This document shows positions 22,280 to 32,474 of a DNA stretch of 40,493 nt, one piece after another. The notes under the pieces are model-generated. The model saw only the letters and a list, made by a program, of their open reading frames with translations, was not told the DNA's origin and did not search any database. The DNA is from Chromera velia (taxonomy: Eukaryota > Sar > Chromeraceae), in the NCBI GenBank assembly GCA_018398765.1, contig JAHBMJ010000429.1:7508-48000 (forward strand), given 5' to 3'. The first letter of the stretch is position 1, and every line of letters starts with the position of its first letter. Position numbers and translations under genes: made by a program.

Positions 22280-23735
22280 ATGGCGGCAATGGCAGGACCT
22301 CGGCGAGAGCTCTCCGAAGAGGAGGTAAGTCTAAGGATGCCGTGAAGTGACCACAGGAGATCTGTAGAGGTCTTGGCCGTTTGCACCTGGCATCAATCGT
22401 TTTGTCAGACTGAAGATCTGTGTTTCCTTTATGGGTCTCGCCGTTTGCAGAAAAAGGCCATCAGGGCTGTGTTTGACTCCTTCAACACCGACGGAGAGGT
22501 GGGCCAGACGGGAGCCACGCTGAGCCTGGACGAGATGAAGAAAGCCATGCTGAAGGTGGCTCCTCATATCCCTGACAAGGACATCCAACTGATCATTGAC
22601 GGTAGGTCTTTCTGGTATTTCAGACAAAGGGGAGCTCATGTGAACTTCATGGGAGAGCTCAAGGAAAGTGATGGATGCCCTTTATGCGTTTTTGATTCCG
22701 CGCTTGTCTGCTCAGTTGGCACGATCGACTGTTTGTTCTCTTGTTAAAACCCCATTGGCGCACGTGTATGCTCGCAGACATCGATGAGAACGGTGACGGT
22801 CAAGTTGACTTCAATGAGTTCTACTCAATCATGAGGAAGAAGCTTTTGGGTCTGGAGGCAGAAGATGACGTTCTGCAGGCTTTCGCTCTCTTGGACAAGG
22901 ACAAGTCAGTACCTGCAGCAGTCCTGAACCAAAAGATATGAATGAAGTAGGGATTTTTTGGTATTGGACCAGATACACTTTCTGAATAGGAGTCGATTGG
23001 TAGAGGAGTGAGTTTAGGACTTCAGTTGATAATGGGTCGGTCCATTCAATCCATCCTGCTTTGTTTCGTCTGTTTCTTACATTCTTCGGTCCTCCGTTCC
23101 TTGCTTTTCTTCCTTGCTTTTCTACCTCCGCACTTCCTCCCTGACCACTTTCTTTTCACCTCCTCTCTTGCGCTCCTCCATGTGCTTCTCACCGTTCCCC
23201 TTCCTTTCCTCGCGGCTTCCTTGGCTTCGGTGCAGACCGCTTTCTTGTTTTGTGTTTGTTCTTTCTTTTTCCCTTGTCCTTTACACTTGCACTTCTTCCC
23301 CTTTCTCTGCCCATTTTGCTTCTTCTTCTTTTTCAGCGCACGTAAGAGCCTATGTATGAAGGGCACATTCTGCTGGGGTACCTCGAAGGATAATGGAAGA
23401 ATGACAAAACGGAGGCAGCCATCAAAGTCCGACTCACGTGAGAACGTTCCGACTCTCGTCGTTGGTCTCCTGCAAATTGTGTTCGATCGACGCACGCACA
23501 GACAACGTGACTTTCGTTCCGCGTCCAACACCCTGAATAGATGGATGGATGCACGGACTGACAAATGAATGAGTGAATAAATGAATGAATGAATGCAGGA
23601 ACGGTTTCATCTCCCCACCCGAACTTCGCCATCTTCTGACCAGCGTGGGAAGAAACCCCCTGTCTCAAGGTCGGTCGGTCCGTGGGTCTCGGGCTATGTG
23701 GGTAGACATCTCAGACCAAGCAGAGGCAGTGGTCA

Positions 23736-23770
<35 letters not shown>

Positions 23771-24505
23771 CCTCCCTTCCTCCCTCCCTCCCTCCCCTCT
23801 TCTCTGCGCATGTAGGAGAGAGAGATGCGGAATCGGCTTGCTTGTCCGAGGGGGGAAGAGAGAGACAACAAAGGGATACAAACAGACAGAAAGATGAGAC
23901 AGACAGACTATATGACTTTTTCTTTCTGTTTCTCTTTTTAGGGGGGCTTTTAGGCATAGAACAAAACAAGAAGAGACAAACAGAAACAGAGAAAGAAGAA
24001 AAAGAGAGAGAATGAGAAGGAGAGAAAGAAAGGAAGGAAGAAAGAGACAGAAAGAGCCTCTATCATTGCGTTTTATCCGCTGTATGTATGCAGAGGAAGC
24101 CGACGAGCTTCTCCACATGGCAGACTCCGACGGAGACGGCTTGATCAGCTACCAGGAGTTCTTCAAATGGTCTGTCTCTCTGTCTTTCTGTCTGCCTGCT
24201 CATGGATGCATCCGTGCCTCCCTGCCAGCCTGCCTGCCTGCCTGCCCGCCTTGCTGGTTTGTATGCTGGTCCATCTTATATGCTCTGATGCTCATTCATG
24301 ACCTTTCTCTCCTCTTGCTCGCTGGCCTCAATGCGTCTTTGGAACTCGCGTTTTCATGTCCGTGAAGGTATTGATGGCATTTCGACCTGCAACAAATCAG
24401 AGGGGGGGAGGAAGAGACAGACTGCATGAATTCGGAGCTAGAGCTCTGGCATGACTGTCCTTGTCCTGAATTTAATGCTTCCTCTCCCTTGCAAGGATCA
24501 TCTGA
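22280..24505 (+). CDS. Centrin/calmodulin-like EF-hand calcium-binding protein
   Basis: Six exons on plus (22280-22324, 22451-22601, 22778-22904, 23599-23669, 24094-24169, 24496-24505) give about 159 aa. All introns are GT-AG and the phases match at every junction. The last exon supplies only part of a Trp codon, two Ile and TGA. EF-hand loops 2 to 4 are canonical: DENGDGQVDFNE, DKDKNGFISPPE and DSDGDGLISYQE, each with acidic positions 1, 3 (or Asn/Ser variants) and a Glu at 12. Loop 1 (NTDGEVGQTGATLSLDE) is longer than 12 residues and probably does not bind calcium. The N-terminus is short (MAAMAGPRRELSEEE), and ELSEEE before the first helix is typical of centrin and calmodulin relatives. 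It is probably a cytosolic or cytoskeletal calcium sensor; there is no signal peptide or membrane span. The length fits the family (150-175 aa). Confidence 0.92.
22905..23598 (+). other. EF-hand gene intron 3
   Basis: A 694-bp intron (donor GTCAGT, acceptor AATGCAG). Its middle is very pyrimidine-rich on the sense strand, and its end is an (AATG)n run that flows into the acceptor. Long Phe/Leu/Ser frames across it are artefacts. Confidence 0.85.
23740..23768. repeat. (TC)n microsatellite, EF-hand intron 4
   Basis: A TC dinucleotide run on the sense strand of intron 4 (23670-24093), followed by CCCTCCC-type pyrimidine DNA. Confidence 0.9.
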
Positions 24506-26006
24506 GTGGCTTGCTTAGATTCCATTGATGCCGCATGCATGGTGGTTGCTGTGGTTCTCGTGGAGTGTTGGATAGATGACTGCAATCACAAAGAAGCCTC
24601 ATCCTGGTGTCTGTGCTCGGATGGAGGGGGAGAAAGGAGAGGGAGAACCATTCCTCCTCACCCGGACAGAAGTCGATTCGACGTAGCTGGGACAAAATCG
24701 ACGTGTTTTTTTTTAATCTACCCCCCACTGCGCCCCTGCAGTGTATGGGGTGGATGTTCACGAGCGTGTTTGTATGATCACGTGCGTTGGCGTTGCTTGC
24801 AGGTTGTCGAGGGAGGCCAAGGAGTGAGACAGGAGGACCGTGCAGACCGACTTGGGCGAGTGGACGTGGGCACGGCTGCATGTCGGGATGGCTGGCTGAA
24901 GAGAGAGAAGGGAGGGGAGCAAGAGGACAACGACCAACATGACAGACATGGATTTCTTTTCTCTTCATTAGTAGGGCCGCCATGCTGTCTGCAGCTCCAT
25001 GTCTTCGCCTCCTTGCTCTCTTACCGCCTTCAAAGTGACTTTTCGCTGCGATGAAAGCGTTTGAGATTCCACAATCTTTCCGGATTTTCGGGTGGCCTTC
25101 GTAGATCGCCATAACTCAAGAACGTGCATACTGGAAAGAGTAGAAACAAAAAACATGCACGCTGCATAATGTTGCATTGTTACAGTATGCGACTATGCGT
25201 TGTCTTACCTTGCGAGGCTTGCGTTTACATTTATATTATTCAATTATATATATGTTTTATATCGTTTTGCCTACATTTTTGATATATTTATGAAATTTGT
25301 TTTCATTTGTCAATAAAGATGATCAAAGATGCTCGAGAAGATGATATAATCAAGAAAAGTGAAATTGCTTACATTTTTTTATTTAGCTTTATGATAGGCT
25401 TTATTCATCAATTGATTCTATTCGATTTGAGACCAAAAATGAAAAAGACTATGTGTTTAAAGACATTTGAACTAGCATTTGAACTTTGAAGCCTAAATTG
25501 AAGGCGTTCGCAACAACTCCTAGAATAACTTACAATGTTTAGCTAGGCTCGCCATGAAACCTAGTGCGACCCAGTGTTTAGCGATAGTATTTGATTTCAA
25601 ATTATACTATTAGACTAGTATAAGTGATAAGTGATAAGTGATTTAGTGGTGCCTTTGAGTACTGTCGCCATTTTGTCTTGTAAAAGTCGCCCCCGCAAAC
25701 GGTAGGGGGGTGTGCCCCATCACTGAGGCTCAGACCACACCCTATGGCCCACCTGGAATCTCTTCCAGGCCGTTTTCATTGACTTTTCAATCAAGTTCTT
25801 TGTTGCACACATACAGCCTAAGCCTTTGCATGTGACGTGTTTTACATATTACACTTGCTTTTTAACTAAAAAAGGCACGATCGTCGATTTATTATCACTT
25901 GCATGATAAGATCAAGATCAAAAACCCCTTCATAGTTGCTTTCTTGCTAACTTGACAAATGGGATGAAAAGGAAAAAGATGAACATCAGCCTGAGGACAA
26001 TAACAG
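24506..26006. other. Intergenic, 3' of the EF-hand gene
   Basis: The EF-hand 3' UTR probably lies in the left part. From about 25200 the DNA becomes AT-rich, with short frames only. A perfect 7-bp hairpin, CCTGGAA-TCTC-TTCCAGG, lies near 25752. The chromovirus begins at 26007. I see no gene. Confidence 0.6.
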
Positions 26007-26052
26007 TGTTAAGGTCTACTTAGAGGGGTTGGGCCCGGTTGGCGCTAGTGAG

Positions 26053-26939
26053 TAGTGACCATGTTTGATTTGATTTGATTTGATTTGATTTAATTTGATT
26101 TGATTTGAGCTTTAACCTCAAATATTTGATATTTGAGGTAAGATTTGAGGTTAACCTCTTAGGGTTCCTCACTGAGTCACTGACTTACTATCACTCTGAT
26201 CATTTTTCTTATGACAATAGTTATCAGAACATTTCTGATGCGTGTTTCAAAAATTTAAAAAAATATACATAAAATTATAACTTATCAGTTCCGTAAAAAC
26301 AATATGCCTGTGTGGCAGTGTATATACATTAGTCACTGAGACTCACTCTAGTACTAATAGAGATTAAGAACGTAAAATTGATAGATTTGAAATTGCATAT
26401 AAGTTGTGATATAACTTTTTGTTGATACAATAAAGTTAGAGCACGTACCAAAATTGAGGTGACAATCACTCAGCTTTATGGCACTTCCTTTTCCTCTTCT
26501 TCATGATCACTTTCTTCAATGTGAATCGAATCGATCGGTGGTGGGAGCTGCTAAGAGCTTTTTCTCTGGCTTTTCGGCTTTCCAGGAGTGGGTGCTCCTG
26601 GGCTTCTATTCGGTTGCGGAGAGATGACAACGGGGTGAGACACAAATAGTTTCTCCTTCCCCCTCGGCTCCTTGTATTTTCACCTGACACTGAATCACAT
26701 TTGCCCCCTTTTGCACGGATCATATTTTTTTTGCGTATCCGGCTCTAAAAACAAATGCCTCCTTCTTCATTTTTTCGGGACCTTCATATTTGAGGTTGAA
26801 AGTCATATTGATCAAATATTTGATCGTATTTGATAGATCTTTAAACACTAGGTCCTCCCTGACTGGATATTTGATTTGAGCTTAAGCCCTACCTCAAATC
26901 AAATCAAATCAAATCAAATTAAATCAAACATGGTCACTA
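26053..26939 (-). mobile_element. hAT-like DNA transposon fragment, copy 2
   Basis: It has the same ends as copy 1 (TAGTGACCATG ... CATGGTCACTA) and the same left and right subterminal repeats. The target duplication is CTAGTGAG on the left (26045-26052); on the right it is CTAGTGAG with a 4-bp GTAG insertion. The 5' LTR of the host element shows the empty site with one CTAGTGAG at 40193-40200. The middle differs wholly from copy 1, so the two are separate internal-deletion products. The conserved C-terminal frame carries a TAG. Confidence 0.85.
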
Positions 26940-27204
26940 CGTAGTAGTGAGTGCTTACAGAGGTTCAAGAGTCTTCAGGGTTTGATATCGCTGGAGCGGT
27001 TCAGGTCGATCCCTCGTGACAGACTCAATCGATATCAGGAGCATGGAGCTTTCTTGCGATTCAGCGATCGATCTGATTTCATAGTAGTCTTCCAGAAAGT
27101 CTTTCGGAAGTCTTTCATGTGATTTCGATCGAAATACGACAGGCCAAAATCTGTATAGTACAGGACGTTAATGTCCCGTCTCTTTCCTTGTTGATCCTTA
27201 AAAA

Positions 27205-27287
27205 AACAGGTAGCAAGGATTGAACTTATGATCTTCTGTTTGTTAATGTTGTATGTTAATCACTAAGTCATGAACGTAAGCGACACA
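27205..27287 (-). other. tRNA-like module in the 3' LTR
   Basis: On minus, TGACTTAGTGATTAAC resembles a pol III A box, GTTCAATCC fits the B-box core GWTCRANNC exactly, and a T7 run follows about 9 nt later. Spacing is tRNA-like. The acceptor stem does not fold properly, so it is not a tRNA gene. The same module is in the 5' LTR at 40411-40493. Confidence 0.45.
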
Positions 27288-27292
27288 CACCA

Positions 27293-27303
27293 TTCTCTTT
27301 TGC
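27293..27303 (-). other. Polypurine tract of the chromovirus
   Basis: On minus, GCAAAAGAGAA lies directly before the LTR start TGGTGTG. Its position and composition fit the plus-strand primer of LTR retroelements. Confidence 0.5.
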
Positions 27304-28027
27304 TTAGCACTATTTTCAATTAAGTCAATTTATTTAATTCTCATTTTCTTTTTAGTCACGCTTTGATAGCATATAGCATTCGCCCCTTTCTAAGATCGAG
27401 ATTCCACGCTCGATTCATACATAATGTAATCGCATAGCATTCGTTCCTTTCTAGGCAATTAATATTATATACAGTTCAGTACAGTCGTTAAAAAAAAATT
27501 TTAACATTCCTGATGCTTCACCGATTCTTAAGGTTGTGTTTTTTTTTTTCTCTTTTTTTGTACTTCAAGGACTGTTTCAGATTGTATGTTCTTATGACCA
27601 TTCTTTTTTTTTTCAGCACCGCATGCATGTAGTAATACCGTAATGTACTTATAAACACTCTTGCACATTGGTTATGCGCATGCACACACTATATACAATT
27701 CATGCACTGACACCTGGACTTCACAGACTCATCGAACGGATTAATCGAGCTAAATCATGAGGAAAGCCGCATATTTAATCCAATCAACGATCCACGCACC
27801 GCCAGAGCATCGTAGCACATCATCACAGAGCAACACTCAGAGCAACATTACGACGCATATTTCATCGTACCTCATCGCAACGCATGCATGCATCATTGTA
27901 ATACCTTAATTATGAGCGCGCACGGCCCCGCAAAGCACTCAAGATCGCGCGACCGCGAGAGAGAAAAAAAAATTCACTGTCTGGCGAGCCCAATTCTCTC
28001 CATCGTGACCTTCACCTTGGTCACCGC

Positions 28028-28501
28028 CTAGGTTCGAGAGTCCACTGGGTATCGGATGCATCTGTACGCGGGGTTCTTCCTCCTCTGAACTTTGCCCTCG
28101 ATGCTCTCCACGAGTCTCTCTCTTCCTTTGATTACTCTCTTTGCTTTTTTCTGGGCCGCCACTTCCTTCTGTTTAATATCTTGCTGCTTGATGACATGCG
28201 GGAGCACGTCAGGGTTGATATCAGGTTGCTGGAAGACTGGATGAGGAGACTGCGGGGCGAAGGGGTTGTATCGGTGAGTCTCCTCTTTCTCGGTCTCGCT
28301 TTTTGTCATTGTGGTTAGTGTGGTGACCTCTGAGAGGTTCTCTCTCCATGCTGCGGCTCCTTCCTCAGTCTGGGTATCTGTGTTCATAGCGGCTTGGATA
28401 TGTGCTTTGGTTTGGGAGGAGAAGGAGTGTGGGATCGGCATCTGGTTCGGATAGTCAGGGTATGGGGTAAGGTAGGTGCTGGGACCGTTGTTTGCGAACA
28501 T
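28028..28501 (-). CDS. Hypothetical 157-aa frame in the chromovirus 3' region
   Basis: This open minus-strand frame with a Met start (28501) has uninterrupted composition typical of a real protein: a polar N-terminal part with Pro/Tyr (STYLTPYPDYPNQ), a Glu/Thr-rich middle and a basic C-terminus (QKKAKRVIKGRERLVES). I recognise no domain or membrane span. It lacks stops although the element's gag and pol have many, so it could be a younger or selected accessory ORF, or chance. It could also be a gag fragment of another element. Confidence 0.4.
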   Translation of the reverse strand: MFANNGPSTYLTPYPDYPNQMPIPHSFSSQTKAHIQAAMNTDTQTEEGAAAWRENLSEVTTLTTMTKSETEKEETHRYNPFAPQSPHPVFQQPDINPDVLPHVIKQQDIKQKEVAAQKKAKRVIKGRERLVESIEGKVQRRKNPAYRCIRYPVDSRT

Positions 28502-30302
28502 GTTGGCTTTTGTTTCCGTAGATGTAAGAGTTTCTTGAAGAGGGAAGTGGTTATGATCAGGCTTAAGAGGATTTGGATTTCAGCTGGTTCAACTTGATCA
28601 TAGTGATTGAAGAGTGGGGTTTGAAGAAAGTTGCCAAAAGTTTTGAAGAGAGTTGATCAAGATGTCGGGCTTGCAATTTCTTTGTAGGGAAATTTTCGGT
28701 CAATCGATTTGGCCGGCTGTCAGCCGAACATACGTGTCTGTGCATGTCTCTTATTCGGCTTTCAACCGATTTTGGTCGAAAAGAATCGGTTTCCGGAAGG
28801 CCTCTCTTTTCCGATTTTTCGCCTCCTTGACGTGTTTCTTTCGGCCGCTTGCCGGTCGCTTCTTGGCCGATCTCCGGCCGAATTTTTATTTTGCTGTCGT
28901 CTCCTGTAGCAAGCTCTCGATATCTTTCACAGCTCAGCTTGAGATTCAGTGTCGCTCGTACCGATTGCTCAGTATCTCTCCCTCCCCTCCTTTATCTTTG
29001 GGTTACTTTCTGGTGTCAACTCTTGTTATGAGTCTTGCAGATACTACTCTGAGTCTTCCCATTCTGGTGTAACTTTTGTTTATCGTGGTCAGTCACTGCC
29101 TTGCTGTTGTTTGACGTATGGTCATGCCTTCTTCTATTCTCCAGTAGTGTTGTTGTACTCTGTAGTGAGTCTCTTCTACCTCGGTGCACCCTTTCACTCC
29201 AGGTCAGGTCAAAGAGTGAGGTCGGTCCATGATATGCCAATCCTACCGTATCTTTTGTGATGATCAAGCTGCTGTTATCTGGTTGCATACTCATCTCTTC
29301 TCTGACTCATCCTTGTGTTGCTCCCTCTTTCTGTTTGCATCTTGCTGGTTTACATCTCTGTGGACTGGATCCAACATTCGAGTCCTCCTTCATGATCCAT
29401 GATGTCATCAATACATCGATCTTTATCGTCGAGTCCTTCCACTACGAGTCGATCGTACGTATGCAACATGTGTTTCCACATCTCCATCGTCTTCTCGCCG
29501 TTCCAGCACATCTCCTCCGTTCTCCTCCCCGTCCATTCTCGGCATCACATTGATCATCCACCGTGCTTTCTTCCACAGAAGGGATCCCTATACTCACGTC
29601 CGTGGCAAGGATCTCTCTGCTTACGTCTACGGCAAGGATTTCTCTGCGTGCGTCTACGGTAAGGATCTCTATGCATCTTCCCTACCTCGTCGCCATCTTC
29701 TTTTTCCTTCAGGTAGGCACTTTCAAAAAAAATTGATCAGAACATTCTTTCTTTCTCTCTCTTCTCGCATTTCCTGTCACGTTATCCTCGTCTCCCTTCT
29801 CTTTCTTTTCGCAGTTCTTGTTACGTTATTCTCTTCTCCCTTCTCTTTCTTTTCATAGTTCTTGTCACGCTGTTCTCGTCTCTCCCTGAGTTTGATCCGT
29901 CTCATTCTTTCTCTTCTCCTTCAGTTGCCTCTTTTCGAATATATGAGTGTATCGCCCCTTTCTATACTCTAACTTAGGCTCACTGGTCATTCATTTACTC
30001 GCTTTCTTTCTCTTTCTGTTTCTCTCTGATGCTTGTCTGTTTGCAGGGCTCTCCGAGGCGGTGTAACTCGACGTTCATTGTCAAGTCGTTCGTCGACGTC
30101 TCTTTTTCGAGTCTCGCCATTCTCTGCCATCTCTATCCGTCTCCTGCTGTCTCTTGTCTTTTTGTGTCTTTGTTTCTTTTGCGTTCAAAGGAGTGGGTGG
30201 TTGATTGGGTAAGTGAAAAATGAGGGGTGATTGGGTGAGTGAGTAGATGCAGGTGAGTGAAGAAGGTTCTCATAGACTGGTTGGTGGGTGAATACGTATG
30301 GG

Positions 30303-30410
30303 TATGGTCGTTAGGTCGTGGCATACTCAGCCTTCTGCTGAGTGCCCATACTATTCGCACCCTTTCAGATGCAAAGAGTAAATGCACCGAAGTGCCAACC
30401 ACTTGTGAGT
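30303..30410 (-). repeat. Structured shared motif, copy 2
   Basis: This is the partner of 4824-4930. On minus it has two hairpins: GCAC-TTCG-GTGC, a stem closed by a UUCG tetraloop, and CTCAGC-AGAA-GGCTGAG. A D-loop-like AGTGGTTGGCAC suggests a tRNA ancestry, but no good B box is found. Because both copies lie in retroelements on the element's sense strand, it may be a SINE-like insertion or an RNA structure. Confidence 0.45.
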
Positions 30411-30486
30411 TTAGAGAATTTGCTTATGTCTGTATGAGCATTTTTTTTTTTGAATAAGCCTGGGCGCGAGGCTTGGTTCGGTATTT

Positions 30487-30488
30487 GT

Positions 30489-30523
<35 letters not shown>
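30487..30523. repeat. (GT)n microsatellite
   Basis: A GT dinucleotide run inside the chromovirus 3' region. Confidence 0.9.
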
Positions 30524-30531
<8 letters not shown>

Positions 30532-30829
30532 CAGGTTGATGATGATGTACTGGGGAGCGGGGGCCCAGTACGAGCGATTGAGCGGCGACTTTACCTCTCC
30601 CTGGGAGGTCCTGGTGGTGTGAGTGGCCAACTCACCCCCTGGGGGACCTTTTGTACGCATGTGCATACGACTTCTCGCCACGAAGGCGTCAGAATCGGAG
30701 GCTGTGGGTTATATATGCGCCTGGCAGGTCAGTGTTATCTGCTTTTATTCATCAGTCACCGATCGGTATACGGTGCTGCTCCAGGGAGGGTTCGTGTGTA
30801 TAGGTGCATGCGTGGATGAATGGGTGATC

Positions 30830-30895
30830 GGGTGGATGGATGGATGGATGGATGGATGGGGTGGATGGATGGATGGATGGATGGATGGATGGATG
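30830..30895. repeat. (TGGA)n microsatellite
   Basis: A TGGA tetranucleotide run directly left of duplicated block copy 1. A shorter run lies at the start of block copy 2 after the N at 31517, so the repeat is the likely site where the assembly or a real duplication joined. Confidence 0.9.
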
Positions 30896-30905
30896 ATTCG
30901 AATGA

Positions 30906-31516
30906 TGGATCGTTGTTGGTTTAAGGTTTTCTACGCCTAATTTCTCTTTCGAGATGACTTGATGTTTATGCAGTTTAACTGCTTTTCGAGTTTTTGGGTT
31001 TGCTTCATTTTGATTCAATCGATCAAATTTTTTTTTCGAGGTCTGGCAAGGAGTTACGGCAGAGAGGCATTTGGCGGAGCTCTGTGTTCGGTCTTTCTCT
31101 ATTGATCAATTCCATTAGTCACTCAATCGATCCTATCGTTAGCGGCAGCATGCTTCGGGTCCGTTCGATTTCGACTTGAGGTATTACTCCATCCATCATG
31201 GATTTATGCAAACATTCACTTCATTCATATATGGATCATGTAAACATTCATTTCCTTCATCATTCATGTCATCATAAATTGTTCTCGGTCCGGCTTCCGT
31301 CATTTTGCTTTCATGATTTCCGTCCCTCTTTTGACTTTTGGTCCCTCCTCGAATTCTCGAATGAGTGCAGGACAGTCGCAGTCTTCTCCATCGGTCCACC
31401 ACGACTCGTCCGGGAACCCTTCATAGACGAGTGAGTATTGAACTTTCCCGTCTTTTTCTCTTTTTCCTATGACTTCTTTCACATTGTAGTCTGACATCGC
31501 ACTCCTGTTCGGGTCT
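30906..31516. repeat. 611-bp duplicated block, copy 1 (ends at N)
   Basis: Matches 31530-32140 at a constant offset of 624 with no gap. I count about 12 differences and all are transitions. It includes a second chromodomain segment (31351-31488, minus). The single N of the window follows at 31517. Confidence 0.85.
31351..31488 (-). pseudogene. Second chromodomain copy (duplicated block)
   Basis: It encodes the same chromodomain residues as 31975-32112 (YNVKEVIGKREKDGKVQYSL and following). It is cut off from integrase by the N and the repeat. It is probably a duplicate caused by assembly or a tandem duplication, not a separate gene. Confidence 0.6.
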
Positions 31517-31529
31517 NTGGATGGATGGA

Positions 31530-32140
31530 TGGATCGTTGTCGGTTTGAGGTTTTCTACGCCTAATTTCTCTTTCGAGATGATTTGATGTTTATGCAGTTT
31601 AACTGCTTTTCGAGTTTTTGGGTTTGCTTCATTTTGATTCAATCGATCAAATTTTTTTTTCGAGGTCTGGCAAGGAGTTACGGCAGAGAGGCATTTGGCG
31701 GAGCTCTGTGTTCGGTCTTTCTCTATTGATCAATTCCATTAGTCACTCAATCGATCCTATCGTTAGCGGCAGCATGCTTCGGGTCCGTTCGATTTCGACT
31801 TGAGGTATTACTCCATCCGTCATGGATTCATGCAAACATTCACTTTATTCATATATAAATCATGCAGACATTCATTTCTTTTATCATTCATGTCATCATA
31901 AATTGTTCTCGGTCCGGCTTCCGTCATTTTGCTTTCATGATTTCCGTCCCTCTTTTGACTTTTGGTCCCTCCTCGAATTCTCGAATGAGTGCAGGACAGT
32001 CGCAGTCTTCTCCATCGGTCCACCACGACTCGTCCGGGAACCCTTCATAGACGAGTGAGTATTGAACTTTCCCGTCTTTTTCTCTTTTTCCTATGACTTC
32101 TTTCACATTGTAGTCTGACATCGCACTCCTGTTCGGGTCT
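31530..32140. repeat. 611-bp duplicated block, copy 2
   Basis: This copy is continuous with the integrase and so is the resident 3' end of pol. Its partner is 30906-31516. Confidence 0.85.
31975..32112 (-). pseudogene. Chromodomain of the chromovirus
   Basis: The residues run from YNVKEVIGKREKDGKVQY through YEGFPDESWWTDGEDC to ALIREFE. This is the chromo fold pattern: a starting Tyr, an R-x-x-x-G-x-x-x-Y strand, a GFP/GYP-x-x-x-xW turn and a C-terminal helix. It sits at the C-terminus of a frame starting near 32484. In this family it is thought to guide integration to histone-marked chromatin. The frame ends TAA/TAG-wise at 31924-31926, just after KAK. Confidence 0.85.
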
Positions 32141-32474
32141 GTGTCTTCTTTTTCAACCATTTGCTTCTTCTGTCTCGTCTTTTTCTTTTCGGTCTCAAGG
32201 GAATGCTTGAATGGCAACACGCTTTCACTCTGTGCGGAAGCCGAGCTTTGCTGTTCGATTACTTGCCAGTAGATGGCTTCGAGAACGATTCTTACAGAGT
32301 CACGGTTTGTGAGTATGTCCTGTTTGTTTTCAGTAAGTTCTCTTCTTTCTACTTTCCAGTCTCCCTTTCTGTGTCGAGCTTTCCTTATAAGTGCTCCTTC
32401 CAAGAAATGCAATGTGAAGTGCTGTTCTCCTTTGACTGTCCTGATGTTTTCTATTCTCGCCTTGATTCGTTCTT

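Larger units (their letters stand above)
26007..27292 (-). repeat. 3' LTR of the chromovirus, with nested hAT-like element
   Basis: Read on minus it starts TGGTGTG after a purine tract and ends CCTTAACA. Without the nested element (26053-26939) the LTR is about 387 bp. It has roughly 48 bp (near 27111-27158) that the 5' LTR lacks. It carries a tRNA-like module at 27205-27287. Confidence 0.85.
27304..31299 (-). other. Long 3' region of the chromovirus
   Basis: About 4 kb lie between the pol end and the PPT. The region holds one 157-codon frame (28028-28501), a run of degenerate CGGCCGA-like words (28690-28890), a structured motif (30303-30410), (GT)n at 30487-30523 and (TGGA)n at 30830-30895. 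Most of it is purine-rich on the element's sense strand. No env-like protein is visible. Confidence 0.5.

Noticed and set aside
27205-27287. A functional tRNA gene
   Set aside because: The acceptor stem and anticodon arm do not fold; only the A-box and B-box-like words and T-run remain, so I describe it as tRNA-like.
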